DNA of 64,000 bases. It comes from DATARN01 sp963851105. Its GTDB lineage: Bacteria > Actinomycetota > Acidimicrobiia > Acidimicrobiales > Palsa-688. The notes under the pieces were generated by a model. That model was not told the origin of the DNA. It made no database searches and worked only from the letters and a program-made list of their open reading frames with translations. How positions within the stretch are numbered: position 1 is the stretch's first letter; each line of letters starts with the position of its first letter. The stretch covers positions 558,001-622,000 of the forward strand of contig CAWKNP010000002.1 in NCBI GenBank assembly GCA_963851105.1, read 5' to 3'. Made by a program: the position numbers and the translations under genes. Of the stretch, positions 53,990 through 63,154 are shown piece after piece.

Positions 53990-54025
53990 TGCTGCAAAAC
54001 GACGTAATACTGTCGTTTCGCAGCA
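53990..54025. repeat. Dispersed 38-nt palindrome, copy 2
   Basis: Arms TGCTGCAAAACGACG and TGTCGTTTCGCAGCAC surround the same TAATAC loop as copy 1 at 44195. One A-C mismatch and one G-T pair are the only flaws. It lies in an intergenic region on neither side of which a gene end needs a terminator in this orientation. Confidence 0.75.
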
Positions 54026-54439
54026 CTTTGGGTCCCAAAACCGTCATCTTCTCCGAAAGCCAGCACGCTGCGCCCGCCGGAGACGGGCGGATCTCGCACA
54101 GCGCGGCGTCGACGGATGCAAGCTGGCGCTGGCACGAGGCCGCCGCGCCGAGGGTATCGTCACCAGGGATCATCGAGATCGTCTCCTGCCATCGGGGACG
54201 ATCCCAACCTGCCAGAAAGGAAGTCCCCGGGGAAGCCGAAGAAGTCGCGGCGCCGGTCTCGTGGCCCATTTCGCGACGCGCGCCCGCGTTCTCGCTCTGT
54301 CGAGCCGCCCGGTCCCGACGCTCCGGAACCCTCGCGTACGGACCACGTCCGCTCGCTCTACCGCGGGACTCGTGCTCGGTCGAGATAGGGTGGCGGTCCG
54401 TCGACGGGCGCGTCCGACGACGTAGCGGGAGAGCAATAT

Positions 54440-54901
54440 ATGAGCTATGCGGTGGACTTCGTGAACGTCTCCACCATCGGCCTCGAGTCGTCGCCGGTGG
54501 CGACCGCACTGGCTGGCCTCCGGGCGAACGAGGCTCGCTACTTCAAGAACAAGTACGACCACGTTTTCACGGTCGAACCGGCCGCCAAGGCCAAGAAGGA
54601 CATCGACTGGGTCCACCGCATCCTCAAGGAGGAGCGCGACATCGTCATCGAGTCGCCCCCGCTTGAGGCGACGACCTTCCAAGTCGAGAACATCCGCTGG
54701 ACCTATGTGTTCTACGAGAGCGGCCTGTCTATCAACGTGCCGTACCAAGTCGACGAACCGAAGAAACGAGCGGTTGGGTTCAAGCTCTCCGAAGGGATGG
54801 ATGTCCCCGTAGAGCTCGGCGCATTCAAGTTCGCGAGACAGAAGTCGAAGCTGGCGGGCACGATCCGCGGTTCGTATTTCGTGATCAAGGGCGAGTACTG
54901 A
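54440..54901 (+). CDS. Hypothetical protein
   Basis: A 153-residue soluble protein (MSYAVDFVNVSTIGLESSP ... SYFVIKGEY) with a lysine-rich middle (KNKYDH, AAKAKKDID). GGGAGAG precedes the ATG. No domain is recognised. The balanced composition and good codon use support a real gene. Confidence 0.65.
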   Translation: MSYAVDFVNVSTIGLESSPVATALAGLRANEARYFKNKYDHVFTVEPAAKAKKDIDWVHRILKEERDIVIESPPLEATTFQVENIRWTYVFYESGLSINVPYQVDEPKKRAVGFKLSEGMDVPVELGAFKFARQKSKLAGTIRGSYFVIKGEY

Positions 54902-55088
54902 CTTCGTCGGGAACCGGTCGAGGTCGCGGACCTCGGTCACGCACTGCTCATTGGGCCCACCGGCCGGGGTGGCCTGCGAGCCTCATGAACCGCCCGAGAT
55001 ACTGACCGTAGTCGTGGCTGGCGACGCCGGCGCCGGTGATGGTGGGGCCCCCCGGGGGACACCGGGTCCAAGCGGGTTACCGGGGTTG

Positions 55089-56093
55089 CTAGGCGCCTTC
55101 CAACTCGCCTCGCTGTTGCAGCCGGTATAGAAGGGCGAGCGACGGCACGCACACGACGGCGGCCACCAGGAACACGATCGCCACCGAGTACAGGCTGGCG
55201 TCGGGGGCGGCCGCCTCGGAGATGGTGACGTGGGTTCCCAGCAGGTAAGGGTACTGGGCCACGCCCCAGCCGGCGACGATGCTGGCGACCGCGGCCACGG
55301 CGACCACCCGCACGCCGATTCCCGCCAGGCGCCCCCGGGCCAGCAGGACGAGGGCGGTGATGCCGGCCACACCGGAGAACACCACCAACGGCAGGGCCGG
55401 TCCGACCAGGCGGTGGTACAGCCTCGAGGAGTCGGCCCGCAGAACCAAGATTCCGCCGATGGCCAGGGCGCCCGCCACCACGGCGGCCGCGACGGCGCGT
55501 CGCCGGAAGTAAGCCACCAGTGCGGAGGCCCCCCGGAGCCCGGCGTCATTGGCCAGGAACACGGCGGCGAGAAACGCGCACGTGACGACGGCCAGCGTCC
55601 CTCCCAGCAGCGAAGTGGGATTGACCCAGCTGCCCACGGCGTCGCCACCGAGGCCGGTGGCCGGCACCCGGCCGGAGGCGATGCCGCCGGCCACCGCGCC
55701 CACGAAGAACGGCGTGATTACCGACGACAGGGCGAATGCCGCGCCGGTGGCGCGCTGCTCGAGGGTCCGCAGGACGACCTTGCGAAAGGCGAAGCCCGAT
55801 CCCCGTAGCACAATCCCCAGCGCGGCCAGGCCGAGAGGGATGTACAGCGTCCGCATGATGGCCGAGAAGGCGGGGGGAAAGGCGGTCCACAGCACCACCA
55901 GGCAGAAGATCAGCCAGACGTGGTTGGCTTCCCACACCGGTCCCAGGGAGGCGTCGATCTGCTCGCGGGGCGCTCGTCCCCGCTCCGCCCCGCCGGCCAT
56001 CAGGTCCCAGAAACCGGCACCGAAGTCGGCGCCGCCGAACACTGCGTAGAGGATCACCGCGGTGAAGAGGATGACGGCGGCGACGCGGGGCAT
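55089..56093 (-). CDS. cydB: Cytochrome bd oxidase subunit II
   Basis: A 334-residue membrane protein with eight to nine helices, subunit II of the bd-type quinol oxidase. ADFGAGFWDLMAGG and WEANHVWLIFCLVVLWTAFPPAF near the N-terminus are CydB hallmarks, and WVNPTSLLGG is in a later helix. It follows cydA by seven bases. Bd oxidases give high-affinity, sulfide- and NO-tolerant respiration. No cydDC genes are adjacent, and no CydX-like small ORF is evident. Confidence 0.95.
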   Translation of the reverse strand: MPRVAAVILFTAVILYAVFGGADFGAGFWDLMAGGAERGRAPREQIDASLGPVWEANHVWLIFCLVVLWTAFPPAFSAIMRTLYIPLGLAALGIVLRGSGFAFRKVVLRTLEQRATGAAFALSSVITPFFVGAVAGGIASGRVPATGLGGDAVGSWVNPTSLLGGTLAVVTCAFLAAVFLANDAGLRGASALVAYFRRRAVAAAVVAGALAIGGILVLRADSSRLYHRLVGPALPLVVFSGVAGITALVLLARGRLAGIGVRVVAVAAVASIVAGWGVAQYPYLLGTHVTISEAAAPDASLYSVAIVFLVAAVVCVPSLALLYRLQQRGELEGA

Positions 56094-56100
56094 CAGACCG

Positions 56101-57609
56101 TCACCCGGCCGAGGTCGAGGCGCGGGTTGGGATCGGTGGCAGGGCCCCGGCGGCGGACGAGCCGTCGGGCTGGGCCCCTGCGGCGGGCCCGTAGGGGACG
56201 GATAGGTCGTCGTCGTCGGGGCTTGGACGCCACCGTCGGTGCATCTCCCGCAGGACCATGATGGTGGCGGTCCCGACGGCCAGGTAGATGACCACGGTCG
56301 CGCCGAAGAACCACCACACGTCGCCCGAGGTGGTCACCGCATCGCGGGTCAGGAGCCGGCCGACAATGGTCCACGGCTGGCGGCCGACCTCGGTCACGAT
56401 CCAGCCCGTTTCCAGCGAGATCACCGCCACCACCCCGGCCCCAGTCGCCAGCCGTAGGAACCAGCGGCTGGTGGGCAGTTCGCGGCGCCGCCACCAGCCG
56501 AGGGCGAACCACACCGACAGGCCGAGCAGCAGGAAGGCGGTGAACACCATGGTGTCGAACGACAGGTGCACAGTGTTGACCAGGTCGGGCCGGGGGCGAA
56601 CCGGGGGCGGGATGGCGTCCAGCCCCTTGATCGTGGTCTTGGGGTTGTAGCCGGCTAGGAGGGAGGCGCCATCCGGCAGCCGGATGCCGTAGCGGACCTT
56701 GCCGTTGATGAGCACGCCGCCGATGGTTTCCGGCACGTGGGAGCCGCTCTGCGGCAGGATCTCGATGGCCGCGAACTTGGCCGGTTCGGTCTGATAGGCG
56801 TGGCGGGCGATCATGTCGCCGACGATGATCTGCACCGGGATCACGGCGGCGGCCACCGTGAAGGCGATCAGGAAACCCAGCCGGTGGTACCGGTCCTGGC
56901 GACCCTTCAGCATTCCCGCGGCGTACACGCTCGCGACCATGAATCCGGCCACCACGTAGGCCGCCAGCAGCATGTGGGTGGCCTCGTACCAGAAGGCCCG
57001 GTTGAAGTAGACCGCAAGCGGCCGCACGGCCACCACCCGGTTGCCGCGGAGGGTGATTCCGCCCGGCAGGTTCATCCAGCTGTTGGCGGCCACGACCGAC
57101 GCCGTGCCGCCGGCGCCCGCGAGGACGACGGGCAGCCCGGACCAGAAGTGGGGCCAGGGGCGCATGCGTTTCCAGCCGTAGATGTAGATGGCGAGAAAAA
57201 TGGCCTCGATGAAGAAGAAGATGCCCTCGACCGCGAAGGGGATGCCGTAGGCGCCGCCGTAGATACCCATGAGGCCCGGCCACAGGAGGCCGAGTTCGAA
57301 CGACAGCACGGTCCCCGACACCGCGCCCACCGCGAACAGGACGGCGGCCACCTTGGACCAGCGTCGGGCGAGGAGGAGGGCATCGGCGTCGCCGCGTGTG
57401 AGGCCCCGGTAGTTGGCGATCATCATGAGGAAGGTGAAGGCCACCCCGAAGGGCACCAGGATGATGTGAAAGAAGAAGGTGAAGGCCATCTGCTCCCGGG
57501 CGGGCAGCAGTTGTGGGGGGCTTTGGACGGCGAGGCCGTGAAGGCCTGTGAGGCTTGCGATGTTTCGGATGCCATGCACGCCGTGCACGCCCGATAGGGA
57601 TCCGACCAT
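56101..57609 (-). CDS. cydA: Cytochrome bd oxidase subunit I
   Basis: A 502-residue subunit I. The heme ligands are in place: His in FHIILVPFG (b595 region), His in ATHMLLAAYVVAGF (b558), and Met in LSFDTMVF (b558). The Q-loop between helices is short. The start is uncertain: ATG 57609 gives an N-terminal extension of about 37 residues before the usual LLPAREQMAFTFFFH start. cydA is first in the cydAB operon. The C-terminal tail is Asp/Pro-rich and cytoplasmic. Confidence 0.95.
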   Translation of the reverse strand: MVGSLSGVHGVHGIRNIASLTGLHGLAVQSPPQLLPAREQMAFTFFFHIILVPFGVAFTFLMMIANYRGLTRGDADALLLARRWSKVAAVLFAVGAVSGTVLSFELGLLWPGLMGIYGGAYGIPFAVEGIFFFIEAIFLAIYIYGWKRMRPWPHFWSGLPVVLAGAGGTASVVAANSWMNLPGGITLRGNRVVAVRPLAVYFNRAFWYEATHMLLAAYVVAGFMVASVYAAGMLKGRQDRYHRLGFLIAFTVAAAVIPVQIIVGDMIARHAYQTEPAKFAAIEILPQSGSHVPETIGGVLINGKVRYGIRLPDGASLLAGYNPKTTIKGLDAIPPPVRPRPDLVNTVHLSFDTMVFTAFLLLGLSVWFALGWWRRRELPTSRWFLRLATGAGVVAVISLETGWIVTEVGRQPWTIVGRLLTRDAVTTSGDVWWFFGATVVIYLAVGTATIMVLREMHRRWRPSPDDDDLSVPYGPAAGAQPDGSSAAGALPPIPTRASTSAG

Positions 57610-57876
57610 CAGCCGGCACCTGGGGATGAGGATGATGGCGCTCCTTCTGCCGGTCGGCGGCGGGCGGCGCTGACAGGTTCCCGTCAAAGTAGGGGGCGCC
57701 CTGAGGGTCCTACACCACGCGAATGGCTAGTTACCGGCTACCGCTACCGGGCGGCGGCCGGGTGGAGTGGATCCGGCACTGGCGTCACTTCGGGTTCCTG
57801 ACGGACTTGACGGCGACGCCGTCGAACGGTGTGCTACGCGACTCCGCGAGGCTGATCGCCCCCGTCCACCGCGGGG

Positions 57877-58365
57877 GTGCTCGACACCTCGGTGGTGATT
57901 GATCTCGACCAGCTCGACTCGACACAGCTCGCAGTCGAGGTCTCGGTCAGCGCGCTCACAATGGCCGAGCTGGCTGCCGGTCCCCACGCTGCCAGCGATG
58001 CCGACGAGCGGGCTCGTCGACAGGATCGCGTTCAGCGGGCTGAGGCTGTCTTCGATGCCCTCCCATTCGACGGCGACGTGGCACGAGCCTACGGCCGCAC
58101 TTTTGCCGCGGTTGTCGCCGCGGGGCGTAAGGGTCGAGGCGCCCGTTCGGTTGATTTGCTCATAGCCGCGACAGCGCTCGCCGCCGGTCTTCCCCTCTAT
58201 ACCCGCAACGGTGAAGACTTCCGGGCGCTCGACGACCTTCTCGAATCATCGTCGTGTAGCGCACAGTCGCGATGTTCTGGTACGAGTATCGGGCCAGCCA
58301 CACTCCTTGGGTCGGCCCGGTACGTGGGCTGCCCGCTATCGGGACGGCGTGTTGGGGCACTATGA
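57877..58365 (+). CDS. PIN-domain (VapC-type) toxin with frameshifted C-terminus
   Basis: A PIN-domain RNase-like protein. The acidic residues are in LDTSVVIDLD, MAELAAG, SVDLLIAATAL and TRNGEDF. After LDDLLE the frame runs on about 37 residues with unrelated sequence (SSSCSAQSRC...), while the next frame would end at 58259 as IIVV stop, the usual VapC ending. A one-base deletion near 58243 explains this. No antitoxin gene is found upstream (57727-57876). It is likely a decaying orphan toxin, or the sequence has an error. Confidence 0.75.
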   Translation: MLDTSVVIDLDQLDSTQLAVEVSVSALTMAELAAGPHAASDADERARRQDRVQRAEAVFDALPFDGDVARAYGRTFAAVVAAGRKGRGARSVDLLIAATALAAGLPLYTRNGEDFRALDDLLESSSCSAQSRCSGTSIGPATLLGSARYVGCPLSGRRVGAL

Positions 58366-58372
58366 GAGGGTG

Positions 58373-58984
58373 GTGACTGACGATGGCCTGGCCACGGCGA
58401 TGCGACCAGTTGGGTTGCAAGGGCGTCCAATCGGGCGGCGTCGCACCTTTGGCAACTTGATGGCGTCCGTTGCCAGCGGCTTGGCGATCATCACCATTTT
58501 TGCAAGCTCCCTTCCATGGGTCGTCTACTCCCCGGGAGGTGATTCGGCGACGTCAACGGTTTCGGGTCTGCAGGGTGGGTCATGGGGGCTTTCTGCCGTT
58601 GCCATCGGCGTCGGGATGGCCGTCGCTGCCATGTTGGTGGCAGTGATGGTGTGGCGGCTGCGCTTCGTTATCGTCGTGGCCACGGCGGCCTCTGGCCTTG
58701 CTATCGCCATCGCGAGTTGGCACCGCCCCGTCACGCTCGACACCGGCGCCGTGGTCACCGGGCCGCCTGGTACCGGGTTAGTGGTCACCGCGGCCGCGTA
58801 TGGTGCGACGGTCCTGGTCGCAGTGATCCTGCTCTTGCTCGACTGCTGTGCCCCCGAAGCAGGAAATGCTGCTGGCTCTGCACTCAGCGTCCCTCGGGCA
58901 GATGTCCGGCTCGCAGCGGACGACCAACCGCCGCGGGGCCGGCGGGCGCTACGCGAAAGCATCGCTCATCCGTGGTCGCCCTAA
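58373..58984 (+). CDS. Four-helix membrane protein
   Basis: A 203-residue membrane protein with four helices (about 30-50, 70-95, 100-118, 140-160). The N-terminus and C-terminus are hydrophilic and basic. No family is recognised. GTG 58373 is chosen because GAGAGG lies just before it; ATG 58400 is possible. Confidence 0.5.
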   Translation: MTDDGLATAMRPVGLQGRPIGRRRTFGNLMASVASGLAIITIFASSLPWVVYSPGGDSATSTVSGLQGGSWGLSAVAIGVGMAVAAMLVAVMVWRLRFVIVVATAASGLAIAIASWHRPVTLDTGAVVTGPPGTGLVVTAAAYGATVLVAVILLLLDCCAPEAGNAAGSALSVPRADVRLAADDQPPRGRRALRESIAHPWSP

Positions 58985-59006
58985 CCGGGGACCCAGACGA
59001 GCGCTG

Positions 59007-59038
59007 AGATGCCGTCCCGATCGCAGGATGGGGCATCT
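59007..59038. terminator. Weak hairpin after membrane-protein gene
   Basis: AGATGCC pairs with GGCATCT around a partly paired GTCCC...GGATGG core, 22 bases after the stop of the four-helix protein gene. No U-tract follows. Confidence 0.35.
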
Positions 59039-59177
59039 GGTCCTGTGCCTTGCGATGCTGGTCCGATCACTCCTGCACGACCGCGCTAACCCTCGATACG
59101 CGCTCCTAGCCTGTCCACGGTCGTGCGATGGCACGCAGATCGGAGGTGCGGGCGCCCGCGTCGCGTACGCTCAAGCC

Positions 59178-59453
59178 ATGCACGGGCGGCTCATCGCGTT
59201 GGCGCAACGCGGGAAGGCCCAACCGCCGCCTCCCTGGATTATCTGGGAGCTGCTGTCGGATCCGTTCCAATCCGATGATCGGCCGTGGTTCGACCGTCGC
59301 GAAGACGAACAAACGCCCAGGATTCTGTCTGCCACCCAGGTCGATGAGCCGCGACAAGAACTCGTCCTCCAACGTGGTCCGGAAGGCCAAGAGTCCGGCG
59401 TGCCATTCCCATTCGTCGCAGACGCCGTCGAATCCCCGATAATGTCCCCGTAG
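59178..59453 (+). pseudogene. N-terminal fragment of an SRPBCC-like gene
   Basis: A 91-residue frame from ATG 59178 begins like SRPBCC proteins: PPPPWIIWELLSDPFQSDD, RPWF, then DEQTPRILSA. It then loses the expected VVWSS-like second half; the remaining residues (VDEPRQELVLQRG ...) look unlike the family. It is probably a truncated or frameshifted remnant. The surrounding 58985-59595 region otherwise holds no supported gene. Confidence 0.35.
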
Positions 59454-59595
59454 CAACAATAGAGGGACAAATGCAGATCATCCTCATCGGCGCCACGCGT
59501 CTCAGGCCATATCGGGTCGAGTATCCGGTGCGAATCCTGCCGGAGATGATCAATGACAAAGGCGCTCAGGACACCCCGAGGCGGAGGCAGCCGAT

Positions 59596-60681
59596 TCACT
59601 TCCCGTCACCACCATTCGACAGCAGAACGGTCTGACGGGCGGCCAAGATCTGGCGCAGTTGTCGTCGCGAATGGGCGGCCCGAGCGACGATGGCGCCGTT
59701 GTATCGGATGCCGCCTCGCCCCACTCGGGCGGCCACTGCTAGCCATGAGCACACTGCCCGTTCCGCCAACCACAGCGGAGCCAGCAATGGGGCGGAGGCG
59801 GGGAACACCTTGGCGCCCTGGGCTCGCCGCCGGCCCACTTCGGCCACTCCAATGGAAAGGCCCAAACCTGCCGCCAGCGCCCTCGGCCTCCGCCAAATCC
59901 GCAGCCAGAGGGCCAAGGGAGCCAATGTCAGCCACAGGGCCATCCGAGCGGGAAGGGCAAAGTCGTCATAGGCTTGGCGCACCCGCTGCGACCAGAAATG
60001 TCGGGTCGACGGCGGAAGGCGGCGGACGAATAGGTCATCGGCATTGGTCACCCGGGCGCCCGACGCTTCAACCGTGCGCAACAGCTCCAAGTTCTCGAAC
60101 AGGGTGTCGCCGTCATAGCCGGCGGTCGCCTCGAGCACCGACTTACGGACCACCAATGTCCCGGGATAATCCGCTCCCACGGCTCTGTTGATCAAGGTCC
60201 GGGCGGTGTCCCACCGGGCATGCCAGGGCATGGGCGAGAAGAAGTTCTGGGGCCGGACCGCCCCAGAGTCCCGCGCCAGGCGCCACGCTCGCTCGAGTCC
60301 CTCCTCATCCCAGCGGATGTCGTCGTCGGCAATGATCACCACTTCTCCTTGGGCCAGGCCGATGCCGGTGCGCACATTGGCCACCTTGTGCTGAAGGCAG
60401 GCAAATGCAGGATCAGGCCGGACATGACAAGCGATCGACGACCACGCCGCCGCGTTAATGGCAAACACCTCCGGTTCGGAATTGTCTACGACGATCAATT
60501 CGACTCTGCTGGTCAGCCAATGCAGGTAGGTCGTCAACTCGTCTGAGGGCGGCTCAGTCGATGCGCGACGGATAGGCAGTACGTAGCTCAGGACGGGTTG
60601 TCGGAGCGGAACACAATCGTTCCCAGAGCTAGCCAACGGCGTGAGCACGTGCGCCGGCGCGACTGCTGGAGGTGAACTCAC
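59596..60681 (-). CDS. Family 2 glycosyltransferase
   Basis: A 361-residue GT-A enzyme. The donor-binding DxD motif is ADDDIRWD (about 115), followed by VRPQNFFSPMPWHARWD and a probable catalytic-loop region NADDLFVRRLPPSTRHFW. Two hydrophobic segments near the C-terminus (about 240-300) suggest membrane association. The N-terminal VLSYVLPIRR is the first Rossmann strand. It probably builds a surface polysaccharide or glycolipid. It starts at GTG 60681. Confidence 0.85.
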   Translation of the reverse strand: MSSPPAVAPAHVLTPLASSGNDCVPLRQPVLSYVLPIRRASTEPPSDELTTYLHWLTSRVELIVVDNSEPEVFAINAAAWSSIACHVRPDPAFACLQHKVANVRTGIGLAQGEVVIIADDDIRWDEEGLERAWRLARDSGAVRPQNFFSPMPWHARWDTARTLINRAVGADYPGTLVVRKSVLEATAGYDGDTLFENLELLRTVEASGARVTNADDLFVRRLPPSTRHFWSQRVRQAYDDFALPARMALWLTLAPLALWLRIWRRPRALAAGLGLSIGVAEVGRRRAQGAKVFPASAPLLAPLWLAERAVCSWLAVAARVGRGGIRYNGAIVARAAHSRRQLRQILAARQTVLLSNGGDGK

Positions 60682-60772
60682 TGCTCCCTCGATCTCCTGT
60701 CTCGGGTGGTTCGCCCCGAGTTATCTCCACCTGTGACGAAGTCAACCCTCCCCCTTACGCACTCCGCCCTAA

Positions 60773-61246
60773 GCATTTGCCCCCGAGGAGACCGCACGTA
60801 CACGACGCTTTCCCGGCATCGCCTTCCGTGGCGACGACGCCCGACGTCGCCCCTGGATCATCGGCTCTGGTCTCGACGTGTGGGAGATCGTCGAGATGCT
60901 GGAGGACCTCGGTTCGCCCGAGGCGCTGGTGGCAAACACCCAGGTGTTGCCGGCCCAGCTCCGTCTAGCCGTGGCGTACCGGGACAGCTATCCCGGCGAG
61001 ATCGCCGAAGCGATCGTCAACAACCGACGCCCCATCAGCGACGTGGCCGTGTTGGTAAATGGCAGCTTTGCACGCGGGACCATCTGGCGAATCTTCCATA
61101 ATGTGATGCGGGAGGACCCCAGAGCAGGCGTCGCATCCTACGGGCGCCTCGCTGGGCACGAACGAAATCGCATCGAGCTCAGCTCTTCTGATGGCGGCGA
61201 TCGAGGCCGCCCATGGCGCTCAGGACGGCACGCAAGGATGCCGTGA
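60773..61246 (+). pseudogene. DUF433 (VapB-like) remnant
   Basis: The frame encodes FPGIAFRGDDARRRPWIIGS, GLDVWEIVEMLEDLGSPEAL and QLRLAVAYRDSYPGEIAEAI, then NNRRPISD, which is typical of DUF433 antitoxin-like proteins. No start codon lies upstream before a stop at 60770, and the C-terminus is replaced by unrelated sequence after PISD. It has lost both ends and is likely a pseudogene. Its 3' part overlaps leuA. Confidence 0.6.
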
Positions 61247-62873
61247 TGATGCTTTCGTGTACGCCGACACCCCAGCGGAGGGCCCCATGGCGCCGGACCT
61301 CGACGTAGGCGGCCGCTTGGGCGCCGGCGCCTGCACCGACGGCGTGTTCCGCGTAGTCCAGCACCTCGATGGGAATGTGTAGTTGGCTGTTGATGGCCTG
61401 CACGAACGCCGCGATGGGACCGTTGCCGCGTCCCGACACCGTCATAGGCTGGCCTTGGACCCGTAGAGCGGCGGTCACCGAGGTGACGTCGCCACTCGTC
61501 GCGATCTGATGGGATAGGAGTTCGGTGGCGTGTGGCTCCAGGTATTCCTCCGAGAACCGGGCCCACGTCTCGCTGGGGCTAATCTCGGTGCCGGTGTCCT
61601 CGGTGATCGTCTGGATGGATCGGGAAAACTCGATTTGCAGCCGGCGTGGTAGATCGAATCCGTGCTCGGCCTTCATCACATATGCCACGCCACCCTTGCC
61701 TGACTGGCTGTTGACCCGGATTACCGCTTCGTAGTTGCGCCCCACGTGCTTGGGGTCGATCGGCAAATAGGGGACGGCCCACTCTTGGTAGTCGTCGGGG
61801 AGGGCCGCAAAGCCCTTCTTGATGGCATCTTGGTGCGAGCCCGAGAATGAGGTGTACACCAGGTCCCCTACGTAAGGATGCCGGGGGCTGATCGGGAGGC
61901 GGTTGCAGTACTCGGTCACCCGGCGCAGCTCGTCGATGTTCCCGATGTCGAGCTGTGGGTCGACGCCTTGGCTGAACAGGTTCAGAGCCAAGTTCACCAG
62001 ATCGACGTTGCCAGTTCGTTCGCCGTTGCCGAACAGTGTGCCTTCAACCCGATCGGCGCCTGCCATGACGCCGAACTCCGCCGCGGCCACTGCTGTCCCC
62101 CGGTCATTGTGGGGGTGCAGCGACAGGATGACCCTGTCCCGGCCCGGAATGTTGCGATGGAACCACTCGATGGCGTCGCCGTAGACGTTGGCGGTGTAGC
62201 CCTCGACGGTGGCGGGCAGGTTCAAGATGATCTTTCGATCGGTGGTCGGCTCGATGACGTCCATGACCGCCCCGCAGATCTCCACCGCGTAGTCCAACTC
62301 GGTGCCCGTGAAGCTCTCCGGCGAGTATTCGTACCGGACCGCAGTGGCGGGAACGGTCTCCTCGAGCTTGCGGCACAACCGCGCTGCGTCTACCGCGATC
62401 TGGGTGATGCCCGCCTGGTCGAGGCCGAACACGACTCGCCGTTGCAGCACCGATGTCGAGTTGTAGAAGTGGACGATGGCCCGGGGGGAACCTTTGAGGC
62501 ACTCGTAGGTCCGCTCGATCAGTTCCGCCCGGCATTGAACGAGGACCTGGATGGTCACATCGTCGGGGATCAGATCCTCGACGATCAGTTGACGGACGAA
62601 GTCGTAGTCAGGCTGCGAGGCTGATGGAAAGCCGACTTCGATCTCCTTGAAGCCCATCTGGACCAACGTCTGGTACATCCGCATCTTGCGGGCCGGGTCC
62701 ATCGGGTCGATCAACGCCTGGTTGCCGTCACGGAGATCGACCGAACTCCACAACGGCGCCTTCTCGATGCGCACGTTGGGCCACCGCCGGCCGGGAAGTT
62801 CAACCGGCAGCGGGAGGAAAGTCCGGTACTTTTCGAATGGCATCCTTCTCGGGGTCAGAGGCGGGGGGGACAT
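61179..62873 (-). CDS. leuA: 2-isopropylmalate synthase
   Basis: A 564-residue LeuA catalysing acetyl-CoA + 2-ketoisovalerate to 2-isopropylmalate, the first step of leucine synthesis. DLRDGNQALIDPMD (metal and substrate site), the HxHN metal motif SLHPHNDRGTA and GTLFGNGERTGNVDL are present. The C-terminal regulatory domain (about 440-564) binds leucine for feedback inhibition. The leader peptide, hairpins and terminator upstream show transcription attenuation by leucine. AAAGGAAC precedes ATG 62873. Confidence 0.97.
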   Translation of the reverse strand: MSPPPLTPRRMPFEKYRTFLPLPVELPGRRWPNVRIEKAPLWSSVDLRDGNQALIDPMDPARKMRMYQTLVQMGFKEIEVGFPSASQPDYDFVRQLIVEDLIPDDVTIQVLVQCRAELIERTYECLKGSPRAIVHFYNSTSVLQRRVVFGLDQAGITQIAVDAARLCRKLEETVPATAVRYEYSPESFTGTELDYAVEICGAVMDVIEPTTDRKIILNLPATVEGYTANVYGDAIEWFHRNIPGRDRVILSLHPHNDRGTAVAAAEFGVMAGADRVEGTLFGNGERTGNVDLVNLALNLFSQGVDPQLDIGNIDELRRVTEYCNRLPISPRHPYVGDLVYTSFSGSHQDAIKKGFAALPDDYQEWAVPYLPIDPKHVGRNYEAVIRVNSQSGKGGVAYVMKAEHGFDLPRRLQIEFSRSIQTITEDTGTEISPSETWARFSEEYLEPHATELLSHQIATSGDVTSVTAALRVQGQPMTVSGRGNGPIAAFVQAINSQLHIPIEVLDYAEHAVGAGAGAQAAAYVEVRRHGALRWGVGVHESIITASLRAVLSAMGGLDRRHQKS

Positions 62874-62901
62874 CGGCGTTCCTTTGGTGTGGTGGCGGAT
62901 T

Positions 62902-62938
62902 GGAAAAACAAAACCTCCCGGCCCGAAGGCGCAGGAGG
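62902..62938 (-). terminator. leuA attenuator terminator
   Basis: On the minus strand CCTCC and GGAGG enclose a short inner stem with TTCG loop, followed by the U-tract TTTTGTTTTT. It lies 28 bases upstream of leuA and stops transcription when leucyl-tRNA is plentiful. Confidence 0.85.
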
Positions 62939-62942
62939 CGGA

Positions 62943-62966
62943 GGCGAGCACCGAGGGTGGCTCGCC
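62943..62966 (-). promoter_or_regulatory. Leucine leader pause/antiterminator hairpin
   Basis: GGCGAGC (minus strand, complement of 62960-62966) pairs with GCTCGCC (complement of 62943-62949), forming a stem that starts just after the leader peptide stop and precedes the terminator. Confidence 0.6.
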
Positions 62967-62967
62967 G

Positions 62968-63012
62968 TCAGGTAAGAAGGAGGACAGTCAGGCTCAAGCG
63001 GGTCCGGTCCAT
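62968..63012 (-). CDS. Leucine leader peptide of leuA (14 aa)
   Basis: A 14-residue ORF, MDRTRLSLTVLLLT, with five leucines including three in a row, ends 94 bases before leuA. Ribosome stalling at the leucine codons would block the terminator and allow leuA transcription. Such leaders are established for actinobacterial leuA. Confidence 0.85.
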   Translation of the reverse strand: MDRTRLSLTVLLLT

Positions 63013-63154
63013 GACGGCTCCTAGCGTATCACCACGTTCGTTCGCGCTTGATCGGCTGGCGTGCCGGCGTGCGCGTTCGCGGAGGCGGCTGAACGGACAA
63101 TGACGTAACGCATGAAGTCGTTGGCGCCCGGCTGTTCGAGGTGATGCTGGTGAA

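Larger units (their letters stand above)
53851..54439. other. 590-base intergenic region with repeats
   Basis: It holds a 7-base tandem repeat (53944-53970) and copy 2 of the dispersed palindrome (53990-54025). From 54030 to 54439 I see no supported gene; a basic Arg-rich open frame (54116-54388) lacks a start signal and family. Confidence 0.5.

Noticed and set aside
59471..59634. 54-aa plus-strand ORF
   Set aside because: It overlaps the glycosyltransferase end and has no recognisable features.
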